29,126 bases of DNA from an uncultured Flavobacteriales bacterium. Its GTDB lineage: Bacteria > Bacteroidota > Bacteroidia > Palsa-965. The notes under the pieces are model-generated. The model did no database searches and was not told the origin of the DNA. It saw nothing but the letters and a program-made list of their open reading frames with translations. The translations under genes and the position numbers were made by a program. Shown piece by piece: positions 27,940 to 29,126 of the stretch (positions are counted from its first letter, which is position 1; every line of letters starts with the position of its first letter). The stretch covers positions 1 through 29,126 of the forward strand of contig CAMLEF010000013.1 of assembly GCA_946478675.1 (NCBI GenBank). Reading direction: 5' to 3'.

Positions 27940-29126
27940 ATGAAGAGCATCAACTGGAACAAGACTGCTGCTTCGCTTGAACAAGCGTTGACACCGACGC
28001 CCCTGCTGATTGACGGGCGCACGGAGCGGGACCGTCTTGCCTTCCTGTCGCAGCTCGCTTCACTCATCAATTTCTACGATCACACGAATTCGGTGAACGG
28101 CAACTGGGTTCCGTTCCTGCTGAAAGACCCGGTCATTCTGCTCGCGCATATTTCGAAAACGGATTACACGAAGCCGCATACGCTGTACCTGAACACGTGC
28201 AGCAAGCTGGAGCAATTGCTGGCCGGATCGTTTACCGATGAGATCACGGTGCTGACCAACCAGCTCTTCGACCAGCTCACGCGCATCTTCCAGCATCTCG
28301 AACGCTGGACGAAACATATGCAGCCGGGCCCGGAATCGTACGGGCTGAAAAAATATTTAATACAGCAGGTGAAGCAACCGTTCAGCGGTTATCTCTGGGC
28401 GATGCTCAGCCTGCGTGAATCGTTGTTCCTCTCGGAAGCGATCGGGAAAATTCACGCCGTCGATTATCCGCGGTTCGAGAATTTCGACCTGGTCGTGTGG
28501 AGACAAAGCGCGGGCAAAGAGCCGTTCTGGAAAACGCTCGATATGCCGATGCCGCCGCAGGGAAAGCAGGCTCTTTCTCCGCAGGAAAAGCTGCAGCAGG
28601 CGCAGATCGTTTTCGGTGCGCTGCAAACGCTGGGCGATACGCTGTTCAGCTTTTTCAGCACGATCATTCGTCAATCGCAGATCGATTACGGTAACGTCGA
28701 CACTTCACGCAGCCATTATCCCGACACGACACTGCTCCGCGCCTTCGTTCACCTGCTGAAAACGCACCGTGACCAGCTGAACGGCGTAACGCAGAAGCAT
28801 CTTGATTTTTATTACCATGATATCCTGCTGCAGGCGGAACGCCTGGCGGTTGCCGACAAAGTTTTCATCAGCGCCGCATTGGGGAAAAACGTGAGCACCT
28901 TCGATCTTCCTGCGGCAACGAATTTTTCCGCCGGCAATGATGCGAATAACAATCCCATCTGGTTTGCCTCGACGCAGGACGTCAGCCTGAATTCCGCAAC
29001 GATCGCCGCAGCTTTTACGCTTTCGCAATTTCCCAACGGCACCACCTCCGCCCCGTTCTACCAGCAGGCAATTGCTGCGCCTTCCACCGTTGTGACCGAT
29101 GAAAGCGGCGCGGTGTTGCCCTGGGA
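27940..29126 (+). CDS. Large baseplate protein, Afp11/Pvc11-like (3' end outside window)
   Basis: The frame is open from the ATG at 27940 to the edge (395 codons), with no stop, so the protein is truncated by the window. The N-terminus is MKSINWNKTAASLEQALTPTPLLIDGRTERDRLAFLSQLASLINFYDHTNSVNGNWVPFLLKDPVILLAHISKTDY, the typical opening of Bacteroidota baseplate J-like eCIS proteins, with GNWVPFLL-type segment after FYDH. It is helical in the first 300 residues, as expected for the wedge-forming part; the visible end (NFSAGNDANNNP...) becomes loop-rich. The rest of the J-like wedge domain is expected beyond the edge. The gene follows gp25 with a 3-base gap. The family call rests on N-terminal features and position. 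Confidence 0.7.
   Translation, partial: MKSINWNKTAASLEQALTPTPLLIDGRTERDRLAFLSQLASLINFYDHTNSVNGNWVPFLLKDPVILLAHISKTDYTKPHTLYLNTCSKLEQLLAGSFTDEITVLTNQLFDQLTRIFQHLERWTKHMQPGPESYGLKKYLIQQVKQPFSGYLWAMLSLRESLFLSEAIGKIHAVDYPRFENFDLVVWRQSAGKEPFWKTLDMPMPPQGKQALSPQEKLQQAQIVFGALQTLGDTLFSFFSTIIRQSQIDYGNVDTSRSHYPDTTLLRAFVHLLKTHRDQLNGVTQKHLDFYYHDILLQAERLAVADKVFISAALGKNVSTFDLPAATNFSAGNDANNNPIWFASTQDVSLNSATIAAAFTLSQFPNGTTSAPFYQQAIAAPSTVVTDESGAVLPW

Noticed and set aside
20564..29126. Prophage or R-type tailocin instead of an eCIS
   Set aside because: DUF4255, LysM hub, DUF5908-like protein and PAAR in this order are eCIS features; no lysis, capsid, terminase or integrase genes are visible in this part.

Overview
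The window comes from a member of the Bacteroidota, most likely the Chitinophagia/Sphingobacteriia side (inference). The signs are a PorP/SprF-family type IX secretion protein, lipoproteins with Bacteroidota-style lipoboxes, the acpP-fabF-rnc gene order, exact TAnnTTTG -7 promoter elements close upstream of several genes, a Bacteroidota-type ECF sigma factor, and almost no Shine-Dalgarno sequences. No rRNA, tRNA, CRISPR array or insertion sequence was seen. Most of the DNA is moderately GC-rich; one patch around 13.2-13.7 kb is clearly AT-rich.

Layout. 1-6.0 kb: a RicT/PSP1-family protein (runs off the left edge), a CxxCH lipoprotein with a DUF4920 lipoprotein, a membrane 7TM-DISM class III adenylate cyclase, and holB. 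6.1-10.3 kb: an orphan HigA-like antitoxin, uvrC, a double-domain universal stress protein and an HD phosphohydrolase. 10.6-13.2 kb: a PorP/SprF-like protein beside an ECF sigma factor and a probable membrane anti-sigma factor. The anti-sigma tail carries a 19-residue segment nearly the same as one in PorP. 13.4-16.0 kb: an AT-rich small ORF, rnc, fabF and acpP. 16.4-20.2 kb: an unknown lipoprotein, purN, a response regulator-PP2C phosphatase, and a pseudo-receiver/LuxR-type HTH regulator.

20.5 kb to the right edge: the start of an extracellular contractile injection system (eCIS; Afp/PVC/AlgoCIS-like). It is collinear on the + strand: DUF4255 cap/terminator (Afp16-like), an unknown conserved-looking protein, one sheath, the main tube, a second tube protein (Afp5-like), a 56-residue DUF5908-like protein, a LysM tube/baseplate hub protein (Afp7-like), a VgrG/gp5-like spike (Afp8-like), a PAAR tip (Afp9-like), a gp25-like baseplate protein (Afp10-like) and the first 395 codons of a large baseplate protein (Afp11-like). 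The remaining baseplate, fibre, tape-measure, AAA+ ATPase and effector genes are expected beyond the right edge. The two regulators just upstream are candidates for control of this cluster (inference).

The spaces between genes hold several dispersed repeat families: 8-bp-period ATTCGG/CCGAAT inverted arrays in two divergent promoter regions, GTTGTCAGTCGTCGG-type inverted repeats on both sides of the HD gene, CACTTAAG repeats, and GTTGCGTG minisatellites. Two strong intrinsic terminators on the minus strand and one bidirectional terminator are visible. The observations most worth following are the PorP-like motif in the anti-sigma tail, the unassigned eCIS gene at 21130-21951, and the phased ATTCGG arrays.
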